A stretch of DNA of 64,000 nt from Lederbergia wuyishanensis. GTDB taxonomy: Bacteria > Bacillota > Bacilli > Bacillales > Bacillaceae_C. Below the pieces are notes generated by a model. That model was not told where the DNA came from. It searched no databases and worked only from the letters and a program-made list of their open reading frames with translations. The position numbers were made by a program, and so were the translations under genes. Location of the stretch: contig NZ_JALIRM010000001.1 of NCBI RefSeq assembly GCF_022900255.1, forward strand, positions 682,001 to 746,000, given 5' to 3'. Each line of letters begins with the position of its first letter. Positions within the stretch are counted from its first letter, which is position 1. Below are positions 35,181-43,718 of this stretch, piece after piece.

Positions 35181-35666
35181 CTATTGTTTTTCAACAAAAT
35201 GTTCCGTAGTAATAGGCAAATTATTTAATCCAGTTCTCAAATATCTTGGATATAACTCCATATTTATAATTTCACTAATAGGTGTCCATTTATAGATTAA
35301 TCCGTCCCCTTCAAGACCATAAAAAGGTTCTATGCAATACAAAGAATGATTTGAGGTGATCATATAATAAAAACCAATCTCGTGAAATTCCTTTCCCCTA
35401 TATTCAAAAAAGTTCTCCCCAATCCATACTAATCGATCAATATGAATGTCTACGCCCAGTTCTTCTAGAAATTCCCTTCTAATGCTTTCTCGTGATTCTT
35501 CTAATAAAGCCACTCTCCCTCCTGGAAGTGACCAATTTTCCTCATTGACAGCTCTATGAAGAAGTACATGGCCATTTTCTATCCATATTCCAGCAACGCG
35601 ATAGTTGAAAATAGCTGTTTCTGTTTTAAAAACTGCATCCAAAATCAAACATTCCTTCCTATCCAA
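35181..35666 (-). CDS. NUDIX hydrolase
   Basis: A 161-residue protein with an intact NUDIX box: G at the start of GRVALLEESRESIRREFLEE, then LGV, which fits GX5EX7REUXEEXGU. It hydrolyses a nucleoside diphosphate linked to another group; the substrate is not predictable. The ATG at 35666 overlaps the stop of the upstream SRPBCC gene by eight bases, so they are coupled. An alternative TTG start six codons further in, behind AGGAAGGA, cannot be excluded. Confidence 0.88.
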   Translation of the reverse strand: MDRKECLILDAVFKTETAIFNYRVAGIWIENGHVLLHRAVNEENWSLPGGRVALLEESRESIRREFLEELGVDIHIDRLVWIGENFFEYRGKEFHEIGFYYMITSNHSLYCIEPFYGLEGDGLIYKWTPISEIINMELYPRYLRTGLNNLPITTEHFVEKQ

Positions 35667-36078
35667 TATTTTGTGAACGTTCCATTATAGTGTCCAATAC
35701 CTTCTCCCATAATATCTTCATTTCATCTCTAACCTTCTCATCAGAAAGATGTTCTTGGTGAAAGCTAATGGTTGTTTTATTTTCATCTTTCGGCAAGAAA
35801 CGAATTTGAACTGTCGAGGGCTTTGCCCAGTCCTTCCTTTGCCAAGTAAGTCGGATTTGCTGTAAAGGTTTAATTACACGAATTTCACCATTACCAGTTT
35901 CTGCACTGTATTTCTCATTCTTTTGTAATGGAAAACTCGTAAAGTCTCCTAACCATAATTTTAAGCCTTCATTTGAAGTTGCAAGGTCCCACGCTTTTTT
36001 TTGAGATATTGGAAATGTTCTTCTTACACCTATTTGAAAACCAACGTTTTTTGTTTGCCCCACGACTTTTGAATTCAT
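35659..36078 (-). CDS. SRPBCC domain protein
   Basis: A 139-residue START/Bet v1-like protein, distantly related to the 3022 protein. It carries the VRRTFPISQKKAWDLATSNE helix segment, LWLGDFTSFPL and a C-terminal helix (MKILWEKVLDTIMERS). No catalytic residues are known for this group. It is the first gene of a two-gene unit with the NUDIX hydrolase. The ATG follows AAGGAGATGG. Confidence 0.78.
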   Translation of the reverse strand: MNSKVVGQTKNVGFQIGVRRTFPISQKKAWDLATSNEGLKLWLGDFTSFPLQKNEKYSAETGNGEIRVIKPLQQIRLTWQRKDWAKPSTVQIRFLPKDENKTTISFHQEHLSDEKVRDEMKILWEKVLDTIMERSQNIG

Positions 36079-36234
36079 ATAACCATCTCCTTATTTCTTT
36101 ATAAAATCACTCTATAATTATAACCTTTAAAAAATTCAATTAATATTGCATGCAATAATGTTATCATTAGTAAATGAATGTAAAAATAAATGGTTTATTA
36201 TCTAAGTGTCTATCCTAATATCAAGGAGAAAATA

Positions 36235-36699
36235 ATGTATATAAAAAATTTAACCAAAGAGCAAGCTAAGCAAATCATCAAATGGAGATATGAGACTCCT
36301 TATGATTTTTATAATATGGATGACGATAAGGATTCTCTGAATGAGCTTCTTCACTATTATGGAGTATTCGATGGTAAAGATTTAATTGGCTTTTATTGCT
36401 TAGAATCGTTTGCCCAAGTGCCCATAGGACGAGAAAAGGGTTTATATCCGGAAATGGAAGGATTAATAGATTTAGGATTTGGCCTCAAACCGGAATTAAC
36501 CGGTCAAGGCTATGGTTATAGATTTATAAACTTTATCATTGATGAGATTCAACAAAAATATAATTTAAACAAAATTCGCTTAACTGTTGCCGAGTTTAAC
36601 AAAAGAGCTATTTCACTTTATGAGAAATTAGGATTTGAAATGAAATCATCATTTACTGCGAACAATACTGCTTTTTTAGTAATGATAAAAAAGCTTTAA
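36235..36699 (+). CDS. GNAT-family N-acetyltransferase
   Basis: A 154-residue acetyltransferase if started at ATG 36235, after CAAGGAGAAAATA; the frame is open to 36190. The acetyl-CoA loop appears as LTGQGYGYRFINF, preceded by a central strand (LIDLGFGLKP) and followed by RLTVAEFNKRAISLYEKLGF, the usual final helix and strand. The substrate is unknown. It faces the minus-strand kinase gene with only four bases between stops. Confidence 0.85.
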   Translation: MYIKNLTKEQAKQIIKWRYETPYDFYNMDDDKDSLNELLHYYGVFDGKDLIGFYCLESFAQVPIGREKGLYPEMEGLIDLGFGLKPELTGQGYGYRFINFIIDEIQQKYNLNKIRLTVAEFNKRAISLYEKLGFEMKSSFTANNTAFLVMIKKL

Positions 36700-36703
36700 T
36701 ATA

Positions 36704-37726
36704 TCAGATTAATTTTTCCAAGTCCAACCGAAAGCGATCAGCTCTTGAACATTCCTTTAAAGTCGTTCTAAGAAGCTTAAGCGTAATATCTTCTGATTTT
36801 ACAAGGCCTTCATAGCGCAAATCTTTAATCCACTCCCAGATGTCTTCTAATTTTCTCTTTAGGAAATAAAATTCGAATGCATCTATATCAATTTTTGCAT
36901 AATTCATGTGTTTTCTGTACTCTTTTAAAAACTGTTGTGCATAAGGCTCTGTCACGATTAAAATGAGGTCTTGTTCTTGAGGTGCCATTTTCACACACTC
37001 CCAGTCAATTAGCATCAGATTTTCAGCTTGCATTATGTTCCAATTATGTGCATCTGCATGGCATAATACGTATTTGAGGGCTTTGTGTTTTAACGTATTT
37101 GATAAATAGTTCATCCTTTCAATCTTATCCAATAAACAACTAGTGTAAGGATTAAGAATTTCTAAAACTACATCGTGTTTTTTATCAAGATCTTGAAGAA
37201 TAAATGAGGATAATGAATCACAATATTCAATATCAAAGCTTTCAACTTTCTGCTGTTCTATTAATTCATTAGGTATAATGGAAGTATATGAATGAAGCAA
37301 TCCAAGAATCCTTGCTAGATCATTAACCTGACTATGATTTAGAGGATTCTCGCCAATTGTTGTACCTTGTACATACTCGGAAAGTAAGTAAAGAAAGCAT
37401 TCGTCTTCACATTTATTAACGTCAAATTTCGTGGAGATGGGACTTACAATATTGCTATTTAATTCTGTTTGATCGTAAATCCACTTTACAAGAGGGATGT
37501 ATCTATCAATAGCATCGATCCACTGGATAACTGAAGGCTTGTGTTTGTTATACACTTTTAGAAAATACTTCATGTTCTTACCTTCAATTAAAAAAGCGAG
37601 CGCTGACCATCCCCCAGTCCGTTGTTCTATCCTAGTTGCTTCTATATCGTAGTATTCTCTTAAAATCGCCTCTATTCGATTGTTAATTTCCGTCCAGCTC
37701 CCACCTTTTTCTACTTCTTCAACCAA
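36704..37726 (-). CDS. aminoglycoside-phosphotransferase/CotS-like kinase
   Basis: A 340-residue protein with a kinase fold of the APH/CotS group. The catalytic loop is CHADAHNWNIM (HxDxxxxN) and the metal site is LIDWECV. Spore-coat kinases such as CotS and YutH have the same motifs. The gene starts at TTG 37726, overlapping the DHHW gene by 16 bases, and a ribosome site is not obvious, so the start is uncertain. It ends an operon with DUF4358, MBOAT and DHHW genes, suggesting it phosphorylates a sugar or surface component in the same pathway. Confidence 0.82.
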   Translation of the reverse strand: MVEEVEKGGSWTEINNRIEAILREYYDIEATRIEQRTGGWSALAFLIEGKNMKYFLKVYNKHKPSVIQWIDAIDRYIPLVKWIYDQTELNSNIVSPISTKFDVNKCEDECFLYLLSEYVQGTTIGENPLNHSQVNDLARILGLLHSYTSIIPNELIEQQKVESFDIEYCDSLSSFILQDLDKKHDVVLEILNPYTSCLLDKIERMNYLSNTLKHKALKYVLCHADAHNWNIMQAENLMLIDWECVKMAPQEQDLILIVTEPYAQQFLKEYRKHMNYAKIDIDAFEFYFLKRKLEDIWEWIKDLRYEGLVKSEDITLKLLRTTLKECSRADRFRLDLEKLI

Positions 37727-38829
37727 ATCAGATTCGAGTCTTTTGAGAAATTCACAATATTATAAAGGAATAGAACTTCGTTTATTTCGTTCTCACTAAT
37801 AAATTCATCAAGATCAGAATGGAAGTATCGCAAATCGATGACATATATTTCTTCAAAATGATTAGCTAGAAAGGGAATAAGTGCATGAGCATATGAGTCT
37901 TTGATAATGGCTAATTTCCTGCCATTTATCACATTGGATTTTATTGTTACTAAACTATGATTTCCATTTAAAAAGAAGGAATATTGATCTTTTTTACTTA
38001 AATAAGACCATTCATATAAAGAATTTTTATTTTTTCCATCGTATTGCACAGTATAGGATCTTTCATGAATAGGCTCGAACATTTCAATCGTGTCAGGCTC
38101 TACCCTGTGTCCTAATACTTTCGAGGCGAAAGTTCCATAAAAGTTGTTTGAAACTATTTTTTGATTAAAATCATTAATAAGATAAGGTTTGAATCCTAAT
38201 GTATTTGCAGCTTGGACATATGCATAATATGCGCCGCGCATCGTCCAATGATGATCTGTTTTAAAGTAAATTTGTTCGTTTTTATGATCCGTTAATATGT
38301 TTGAAACTTCAATAAAGTGAACTGAATCTAATAGTTGCCTTTTCACATCATCGATGACTTCTCTTTGCGAAAATGACTGGGCAAAAAGAGGCAGCTTTTC
38401 ATTATAGATTTCAACAGATGTCGGGACAAGTAACATATAATAATCAAGATTCTTGTTTTTCTCTGCAAAAAAATTGATATGCTCTATGTTCTTATTTAAT
38501 TGATCTTTAGGCTTTTTAAATTCTTCTAATAAATATCCATCTTTCCCAAAGTAAATCCCATTCGATTCTTGCTTCATTAATGCTTTTTCCGCTCCAGCTT
38601 TTATACCTAACCATTCCTTTTTCCAAGCGAATTGATCTGAAATATATGTTTCATATCGATCCATGAATTCTCCGGATAGAATGTTTTTTAAGGAAAGTGT
38701 TGGCTTTTGTTCGAGAATACGATTTTCATCTTCGGAAAAAACAACGTCCTTCGATATCAAATTCAATATACAAATAAATCCTAAAAAACTTATAAACATG
38801 AAGGCTATGATTTTATCAGTATTGCGCAT
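37711..38829 (-). CDS. DHHW-family protein, AlgX/SGNH-like
   Basis: A 372-residue protein with an N-terminal membrane anchor (IAFMFISFLGFICILNLI) and an SGNH-like domain in the exterior. The family signature FKTDHHWTMRGAYYAY is present, and VTIKSNVINGRKLAIIKDSYA contains the SGNH-type serine motif (DSYA). AlgX- and DHHW-type proteins act with MBOAT acyltransferases to O-acylate exported polysaccharides. Here the MBOAT gene ends 12 bases upstream. It overlaps the next gene by 16 bases. Confidence 0.88.
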   Translation of the reverse strand: MRNTDKIIAFMFISFLGFICILNLISKDVVFSEDENRILEQKPTLSLKNILSGEFMDRYETYISDQFAWKKEWLGIKAGAEKALMKQESNGIYFGKDGYLLEEFKKPKDQLNKNIEHINFFAEKNKNLDYYMLLVPTSVEIYNEKLPLFAQSFSQREVIDDVKRQLLDSVHFIEVSNILTDHKNEQIYFKTDHHWTMRGAYYAYVQAANTLGFKPYLINDFNQKIVSNNFYGTFASKVLGHRVEPDTIEMFEPIHERSYTVQYDGKNKNSLYEWSYLSKKDQYSFFLNGNHSLVTIKSNVINGRKLAIIKDSYAHALIPFLANHFEEIYVIDLRYFHSDLDEFISENEINEVLFLYNIVNFSKDSNLIWLKK

Positions 38830-38841
38830 GTTTTTCCCTCA

Positions 38842-40227
38842 TTAAAATCGAAAATATAAAAAAGGATTATATGATTCGTTTACAAGAAAAGCAGTTGATA
38901 GTAACAAAATGACAAAATAAATAATGGGCGAAATATCTCTCACAATTTTTCTATTGATGAATAGTTTGCCAATCGGAATGGCACCCATAATCCCAATAAT
39001 AAACAGAACACCATTTGTATATAGCTCATACATTGTTTGTTGGTCTAGTACTTGGTTCCCCGAAATTCCAAACATAATAGATAAATATGTAAGTCCTTGA
39101 GTAAGATCCTCAAATACAAATAAAACCCAACCAATTAAAATGAAACATATAAAATAAAGATGCTGGAAAACGGGATGAGCACGGAGTAATATCTTACTAA
39201 GCCCCGCCTTCTCTAAAGCTATCAACACACCAAAATAAATTCCCCATACAACAAAATTCCAGCTTGCCCCATGCCAAAAACCTGTCAAACCCCACACAAT
39301 CAATAGGTTTCGATAAAGTTTTTTCTGTCCCTTTCTACTTCCACCTAGTGGAAAATACACATAGTCTCGAAACCAACCACCAAGTGTCATATGCCATCTT
39401 CGCCAAAATTCTGAAATGCTTCGTGAAATGTATGGATATTGGAAATTAATCGGAAAGTTAAAACCAAACATTTTTCCAAGTCCTCTTGCCATATCAGAAT
39501 ATCCACTAAAATCAAAATAGATTTGTAGTGCAAATGCGATAATCCCTAACCAGGAAGATATTACTGTTAACTCTGTAAAGCTCCGACTCTCAATGCCGTT
39601 CCATAACAAACCGATATTATTGGCAAGCAATACTTTTTTTCCTAATCCAATTACAAATAAATTGACTCCATCAGCAAATTGCTGTAAAGAAACACGACGA
39701 TGAATTAACTCTTTTTCAATCGATTCATAACGCACTATTGGTCCTGCGATAAGCTGAGGAAATAAACAAACATACATCGCCAAGGCAATCGGATTTTTTT
39801 GCGGTTGCACCTTCCCTCGATATACATCAATCGTATAACTCATCGTTTGAAAAGTATAAAAAGAAATTCCGATTGGAAGAGGCAAGTTTAATAGTTCAAT
39901 ATCCGTTCCAAGTAAGAAGTTAATATTTTCTATAAAAAAATCGGAATATTTAAAAAATGAAAGTACACCGATATTAATAATGATTGAAGATAATAAAAAG
40001 AATTTCGATAAATATTTTCCCTTATATTTTGCAATCAATAATCCGTGAAAGTAATCTGTAACTGCCGAGAAAATCATCAGAAAAATATAAACAGGCTCCC
40101 CCCATGCATAAAAAATCAAACTTAGTATGAGAAGGAGCAAGTTTTTCATTTTTCTTGGACTTATATAATAGAGCGATAATGTTATAGGTAAGAAGACAAA
40201 TAGAAATACTAAGCTGCTAAAAACCAT
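38842..40227 (-). CDS. MBOAT-family O-acyltransferase
   Basis: A 461-residue polytopic membrane protein, about eleven segments, of the AlgI/DltB-like group. Signatures: GISFYTFQTMSYTIDVYRG, SEFWRRWHMTLGGWFRDYVY and LTGFWHGASWNFVVWG, where the second holds the catalytic histidine. It passes acyl groups across the membrane to an exported acceptor; the DHHW protein encoded next probably finishes the transfer. The start is weakly supported (GGTGAT), but the N-terminus MVFSSLVFLFVFLP is typical of the family. Confidence 0.9.
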   Translation of the reverse strand: MVFSSLVFLFVFLPITLSLYYISPRKMKNLLLLILSLIFYAWGEPVYIFLMIFSAVTDYFHGLLIAKYKGKYLSKFFLLSSIIINIGVLSFFKYSDFFIENINFLLGTDIELLNLPLPIGISFYTFQTMSYTIDVYRGKVQPQKNPIALAMYVCLFPQLIAGPIVRYESIEKELIHRRVSLQQFADGVNLFVIGLGKKVLLANNIGLLWNGIESRSFTELTVISSWLGIIAFALQIYFDFSGYSDMARGLGKMFGFNFPINFQYPYISRSISEFWRRWHMTLGGWFRDYVYFPLGGSRKGQKKLYRNLLIVWGLTGFWHGASWNFVVWGIYFGVLIALEKAGLSKILLRAHPVFQHLYFICFILIGWVLFVFEDLTQGLTYLSIMFGISGNQVLDQQTMYELYTNGVLFIIGIMGAIPIGKLFINRKIVRDISPIIYFVILLLSTAFLVNESYNPFLYFRF

Positions 40228-40251
40228 ATGCTATCACCATAGCGTCAAAAA

Positions 40252-40812
40252 TCATTTAAGCTTTTCATCAAATATTTTTTCTAACTTTTCCGGCTGTTCA
40301 TATGTGATATAAATTAAATAAGGACCTTTTACTTTAATAATATTATTATTTACTTTTTCGTACTGATCAGGTAAGTATTGTTCCCAAGTCGTGACTTGTG
40401 CTTCTTTTTCTTTTTTCAACACTTCAATTAAGCCATCCACTTTTGAGTCGTCTTTCGCTTTGAGAAGAATAATTTCATCAGAATTTACGTTCATCATTGC
40501 GGCGATGATATAGCCTTCTTCAATATCATTTGGATCAATATTTAATTTTTCCATTAAAAATTCGCTATTAGGATTGTTTTCATCTTTTTCTACAAGGTCA
40601 CTTTCTATGTATGCTTGTAAAACTCCATCCTTTAGCGCATCTTGCACACCATTTGCTTCTAAATCTTCAGCAATTTTCTCTTTTATTCCTTTAACAATTT
40701 CTTCTAATGAAATATTAGCAGTTCCCTCTTTATTATTTGCTCCAGCGCTACATCCAATAAGTGTAAAAAGTGCTATTACTATCATCCCTGTTAAATATAA
40801 TGCTTTTTTCAT
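40252..40812 (-). CDS. DUF4358 lipoprotein
   Basis: A 186-residue protein with a lipoprotein signal (lipobox LIGC, Cys21). The mature part is acidic and contains EEGYIIAAMMNVNSDEIILL and YLPDQYEKVNNN, which are typical of DUF4358. DUF4358 genes commonly sit beside MBOAT and DHHW genes, as here. The ATG follows GAGGTG and it heads the operon. It is probably an outer-surface component of the O-acylation machine; the exact role is unknown. Confidence 0.85.
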   Translation of the reverse strand: MKKALYLTGMIVIALFTLIGCSAGANNKEGTANISLEEIVKGIKEKIAEDLEANGVQDALKDGVLQAYIESDLVEKDENNPNSEFLMEKLNIDPNDIEEGYIIAAMMNVNSDEIILLKAKDDSKVDGLIEVLKKEKEAQVTTWEQYLPDQYEKVNNNIIKVKGPYLIYITYEQPEKLEKIFDEKLK

Positions 40813-40897
40813 GTTTGCACCTCATTTTTAAATTGTTCTCCATAATCTTTGACGAAAGTTTTGTGGTTTTGTTTCACTATATTCTATAATATTTTTA

Positions 40898-40913
40898 TGT
40901 GATAAAATTCACA
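40898..40913 (+). promoter_or_regulatory. Fnr/Rex-like site upstream of the bd oxidase operon
   Basis: TGTGATAAAATTCACA is a perfect TGTGA-N6-TCACA palindrome, the Bacillus Fnr (CRP-family) consensus. The outer bases also fit a Rex site with one mismatch. About 130 bases upstream of the first small ORF. A second inverted repeat, GACTAAA...TTTAGTC (40919-40943), follows directly. Whether Fnr or Rex acts here cannot be decided from sequence. Confidence 0.7.
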
Positions 40914-41030
40914 ATATAGACTAAAGTATGTTGCAATTTAGTCAAACCCTTTAAGTAAAAACTCCTCTTAAACGGGTATGATGTATATTAGGAGAATGCT
41001 TCACCACTATCAATTAAGGGGAGTTATCAC

Positions 41031-41126
41031 ATGTATAAAAAACATGAAAAAGGTCTTATTTGGCTTGCATTTGGTGTAGCGACAATCATGTTAATTTCAA
41101 TTTTAGGGAGAATATTCGGTTCGTAA
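41031..41126 (+). CDS. 31-residue membrane micro-protein
   Basis: ATG at 41031 follows AAGGGGAG by the right distance. The protein MYKKHEKGLIWLAFGVATIM with LISILGRIFGS has one membrane segment and a basic N-terminus. It ends 14 bases before the TTG start of the oxidase subunit I, and the AAAGGAGG site of that gene directly follows its stop. Position suggests an accessory subunit or assembly factor of the oxidase. I do not recognise a named family. Confidence 0.7.
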   Translation: MYKKHEKGLIWLAFGVATIMLISILGRIFGS

Positions 41127-41140
41127 AGGAGGAGAAACTT

Positions 41141-42487
41141 TTGGTTAATGAAGAAGCACTTTTTTTTAGCCGGATTTTAACAGAACTTACACTTTCTTTT
41201 CACATTATTTATGCCACCATTGGCGTTGGAATTCCACTCATGATCATGATTGCACAATGGGTTGGGATCAAAAAAAATGATGAACATTATATTCTTTTAG
41301 CCAGAAGATGGACACGCGGTTTTGTCATTACAGTAGCAGTTGGTGTTGTAACAGGAACTGCCATTGGGTTACAGTTATCCTTACTGTGGCCAAACTTCAT
41401 GGAGTTAGCAGGTAATGTTATTGCACTTCCCCTGTTTATGGAAACATTCGCTTTCTTTTTTGAAGCAATATTTTTAGGTATATACCTATATACATGGGAT
41501 CGTTTTGAAAATCAAAGAAAGCATTTGCTATTGCTTATTCCTGTTGCTGTTGGAGCATCTTTTTCTGCAGTATTTATTACAATGGTCAATGCATTTATGA
41601 ATGCACCGCAAGGATTTGAGCTAGTAGATGGCCAGCTTGTTAATGTCAATCCTATCGTAGCAATGTTTAACCCTGCTATGCCTACAAAAGTAGCTCATGT
41701 TGTCGTAACTGCATATATGACTTCTGCTTTTGTTCTTGCATCTATTGCAGCGTTTCGTCTATTAAAAGGCTCCAATCATATTTATCATAAAAAAGCTTTG
41801 TCTTTAACAATGAAGCTAGGGCTTATTTTTTCAATTGCAGCTGCTATTATTGGAGACTTTTCAGGAAAATATTTAGCGGAATACCAACCTGAAAAGTTAG
41901 CTGCTGCTGAATGGCATTTTGAAACAGAAGGAAAAGCACCGCTCATTATGTATGGAGTATTGGATGATGGTGAGGTTAAGTATGCGATAAAGCTTCCATT
42001 TGCTTTAAGTGTATTAGCACATAACGATCCTACAGCCGAAGTTCTCGGTTTGGACAAATTTCCCGAAGACGAAATCCCTCCCCTTTATATCCATTATCTT
42101 TTCGATATTATGGTAACGATCGGAGTTTGGATGGTTGTATTATCGTTCGTATTTTGGATAGGCATGAAACGGAGATGGCCATTCATTCATAAGAAATGGT
42201 TTAGATGGCTAATCGTACTAGGTGGTCCCCTTTCTATACTCGCGATTGAAGCGGGTTGGTGGATGGCAGAGGTCGGTAGACAACCTTGGGTGCTTCGGGG
42301 TTTGATGAGAACTGCTGATGGAGCTACCTCAAGTAATCATGTGGACATTATGCTCGTATTATTCGCTGGATTATATATTGTCTTAGCCATCGGTACAATT
42401 GTTATTTTAAGTAGGATGTTTCGAAAGAATCCGGTCGAACGAGAATTAGAAGATCGTGCAGCGGAAAAAGGCGGTGATCCAAGATGA
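41141..42487 (+). CDS. cytochrome bd-type oxidase subunit I (CydA/YthA-like)
   Basis: A 448-residue subunit with about nine membrane segments. I start it at TTG 41141, nine bases after AAAGGAGGAG, giving LVNEEALFFSRILTELTLSF; the longer frame from 41060 overlaps the micro-protein gene. Family marks: LTLSFHIIYATIGVG (heme histidine), the periplasmic quinol loop near SGKYLAEYQPEKLAAAEWH and GRQPWVLRGLMRT. The Q loop is short, as in Firmicutes enzymes. It reduces oxygen to water with menaquinol. Second bd-type oxidases of this type (YthAB) exist beside CydAB in Bacilli; I cannot tell which this is. Confidence 0.9.
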   Translation: MVNEEALFFSRILTELTLSFHIIYATIGVGIPLMIMIAQWVGIKKNDEHYILLARRWTRGFVITVAVGVVTGTAIGLQLSLLWPNFMELAGNVIALPLFMETFAFFFEAIFLGIYLYTWDRFENQRKHLLLLIPVAVGASFSAVFITMVNAFMNAPQGFELVDGQLVNVNPIVAMFNPAMPTKVAHVVVTAYMTSAFVLASIAAFRLLKGSNHIYHKKALSLTMKLGLIFSIAAAIIGDFSGKYLAEYQPEKLAAAEWHFETEGKAPLIMYGVLDDGEVKYAIKLPFALSVLAHNDPTAEVLGLDKFPEDEIPPLYIHYLFDIMVTIGVWMVVLSFVFWIGMKRRWPFIHKKWFRWLIVLGGPLSILAIEAGWWMAEVGRQPWVLRGLMRTADGATSSNHVDIMLVLFAGLYIVLAIGTIVILSRMFRKNPVERELEDRAAEKGGDPR

Positions 42488-43509
42488 ATTTAGAAATCCT
42501 CGGTATATTAGTTCTTTGGACATTCCTATTTGGATATGTAATCGTTGCTTCTGTCGATTTTGGTGCAGGTTTTTTCAATGCTTACAGTGTTTACTCCGGT
42601 AAAAAACATATATTAACAAATATCATTCAACGGTATTTGTCACCAGTTTGGGAAGTGACGAACGTTTTCTTAGTGTTCTTCTTTGTCGGAGTTGTTGGTT
42701 TTTTTCCTAAAACTGCATTTTACTACGGGACGATTCTTCTTGTACCGGCCAGTATTTCGATTTTACTTTTAGCGATTCGTGGTTCTTACTACGCATTTGA
42801 AACATATGGTTCCAGAGGTCATAAAGGATATGCATTTATGTATGGACTGTCAGGGTTATTTATTCCAGCATCCTTATCAATTGTACTAACAATCTCCGAG
42901 GGTGGGTTTGTTTCAATGGTTGATGGCAATCCAGTCTTGGATTATTGGGCTTTATTTTCTAGCCCACTTACATGGAGTATCGTTGTGCTAAGTCTTGCTG
43001 CTGTGTTATATATTTCAGCAGTATTTCTCACTTGGTATGCCCATAAAGCAAAGGATACAAAAGCTACTGAACTAATGCGAAAGTATGCGTTACTTTGGGC
43101 GTTTCCAACGATTGTGACTGCTGGGGGAATTATTGTTGAGCTTCGTTTTCACAATCCCGAACATTACGCTAGAATTCTGGATTTATGGTGGTTGTTCGCT
43201 CTTTCATTTCTGATGTTTATTGGAACGGTTTGGCTTATTTGGAATCGAAAGAATTATGGTCGAGCTTTCGGGTTACTTGCTGGCCAATTCGCTCTTGCCT
43301 TTTATGCATATGGGTTTTCACATTATCCTTACTTGCTTTACCCCCATTTAACTATTTATGACGGATTTACAAATAAAGCGATGGCCATATCACTAGTTAC
43401 AGCCTTCATTGCAGGTCTTTGTTTGTTGATTCCTTCATTGTACTTGCTTTTACGATTATTTTTATTTGATAAAAAATATGTAGAAGGAAAATCTGATTAT
43501 CACCCGTAA
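42484..43509 (+). CDS. cytochrome bd-type oxidase subunit II (CydB/YthB-like)
   Basis: A 341-residue subunit with about eight membrane segments. It overlaps subunit I by four bases (ATGA). The N-terminus ILGILVLWTFLFGYVIVASV with DFGAGFF matches the CydB start, and LTWYAHKAKDTKATELMRKYA lies in the expected loop. It completes the bd-type dimer core. A CydS-like micro-protein gene follows after 14 bases. Confidence 0.9.
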   Translation: MNLEILGILVLWTFLFGYVIVASVDFGAGFFNAYSVYSGKKHILTNIIQRYLSPVWEVTNVFLVFFFVGVVGFFPKTAFYYGTILLVPASISILLLAIRGSYYAFETYGSRGHKGYAFMYGLSGLFIPASLSIVLTISEGGFVSMVDGNPVLDYWALFSSPLTWSIVVLSLAAVLYISAVFLTWYAHKAKDTKATELMRKYALLWAFPTIVTAGGIIVELRFHNPEHYARILDLWWLFALSFLMFIGTVWLIWNRKNYGRAFGLLAGQFALAFYAYGFSHYPYLLYPHLTIYDGFTNKAMAISLVTAFIAGLCLLIPSLYLLLRLFLFDKKYVEGKSDYHP

Positions 43510-43523
43510 GGAGAGATGCTTTC

Positions 43524-43628
43524 ATGACCAAATTCTTTATTTTTGCCGCACCATTTATCGTCTTATTTTTGTCAATTGGCGTAGCATTCTGGGCAGCTGC
43601 TCGAGAAAATCCATATTATGATGAGTAA
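43524..43628 (+). CDS. CydS-like micro-protein of the bd oxidase
   Basis: A 34-residue one-segment membrane protein, MTKFFIFAAPFIVLFLSIGV then AFWAAARENPYYDE, with AAGGAGAG eight bases upstream. It closely follows the pattern of CydS from Geobacillus thermodenitrificans (33 residues, AP-x-V, then LS, then AFW), the small third subunit that blocks the oxygen channel near heme b558. Such short genes are often missed. Similarity to CydS is from memory and should be confirmed by alignment. Confidence 0.8.
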   Translation: MTKFFIFAAPFIVLFLSIGVAFWAAARENPYYDE

Positions 43629-43718
43629 AGTATGTGCCTAATTCTTAAAGGATTAGGCTATATTTACTTTTAAATTGGAGAAACTAGCTTTGTTATTAAT
43701 CATCTGGGAGGATGCTGA

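Noticed and set aside
41060-41140. Upstream ATG extension of oxidase subunit I
   Set aside because: It lies across the 31-residue micro-protein gene, has no ribosome site and adds sequence unlike the family. TTG at 41141 has AAAGGAGGAG.
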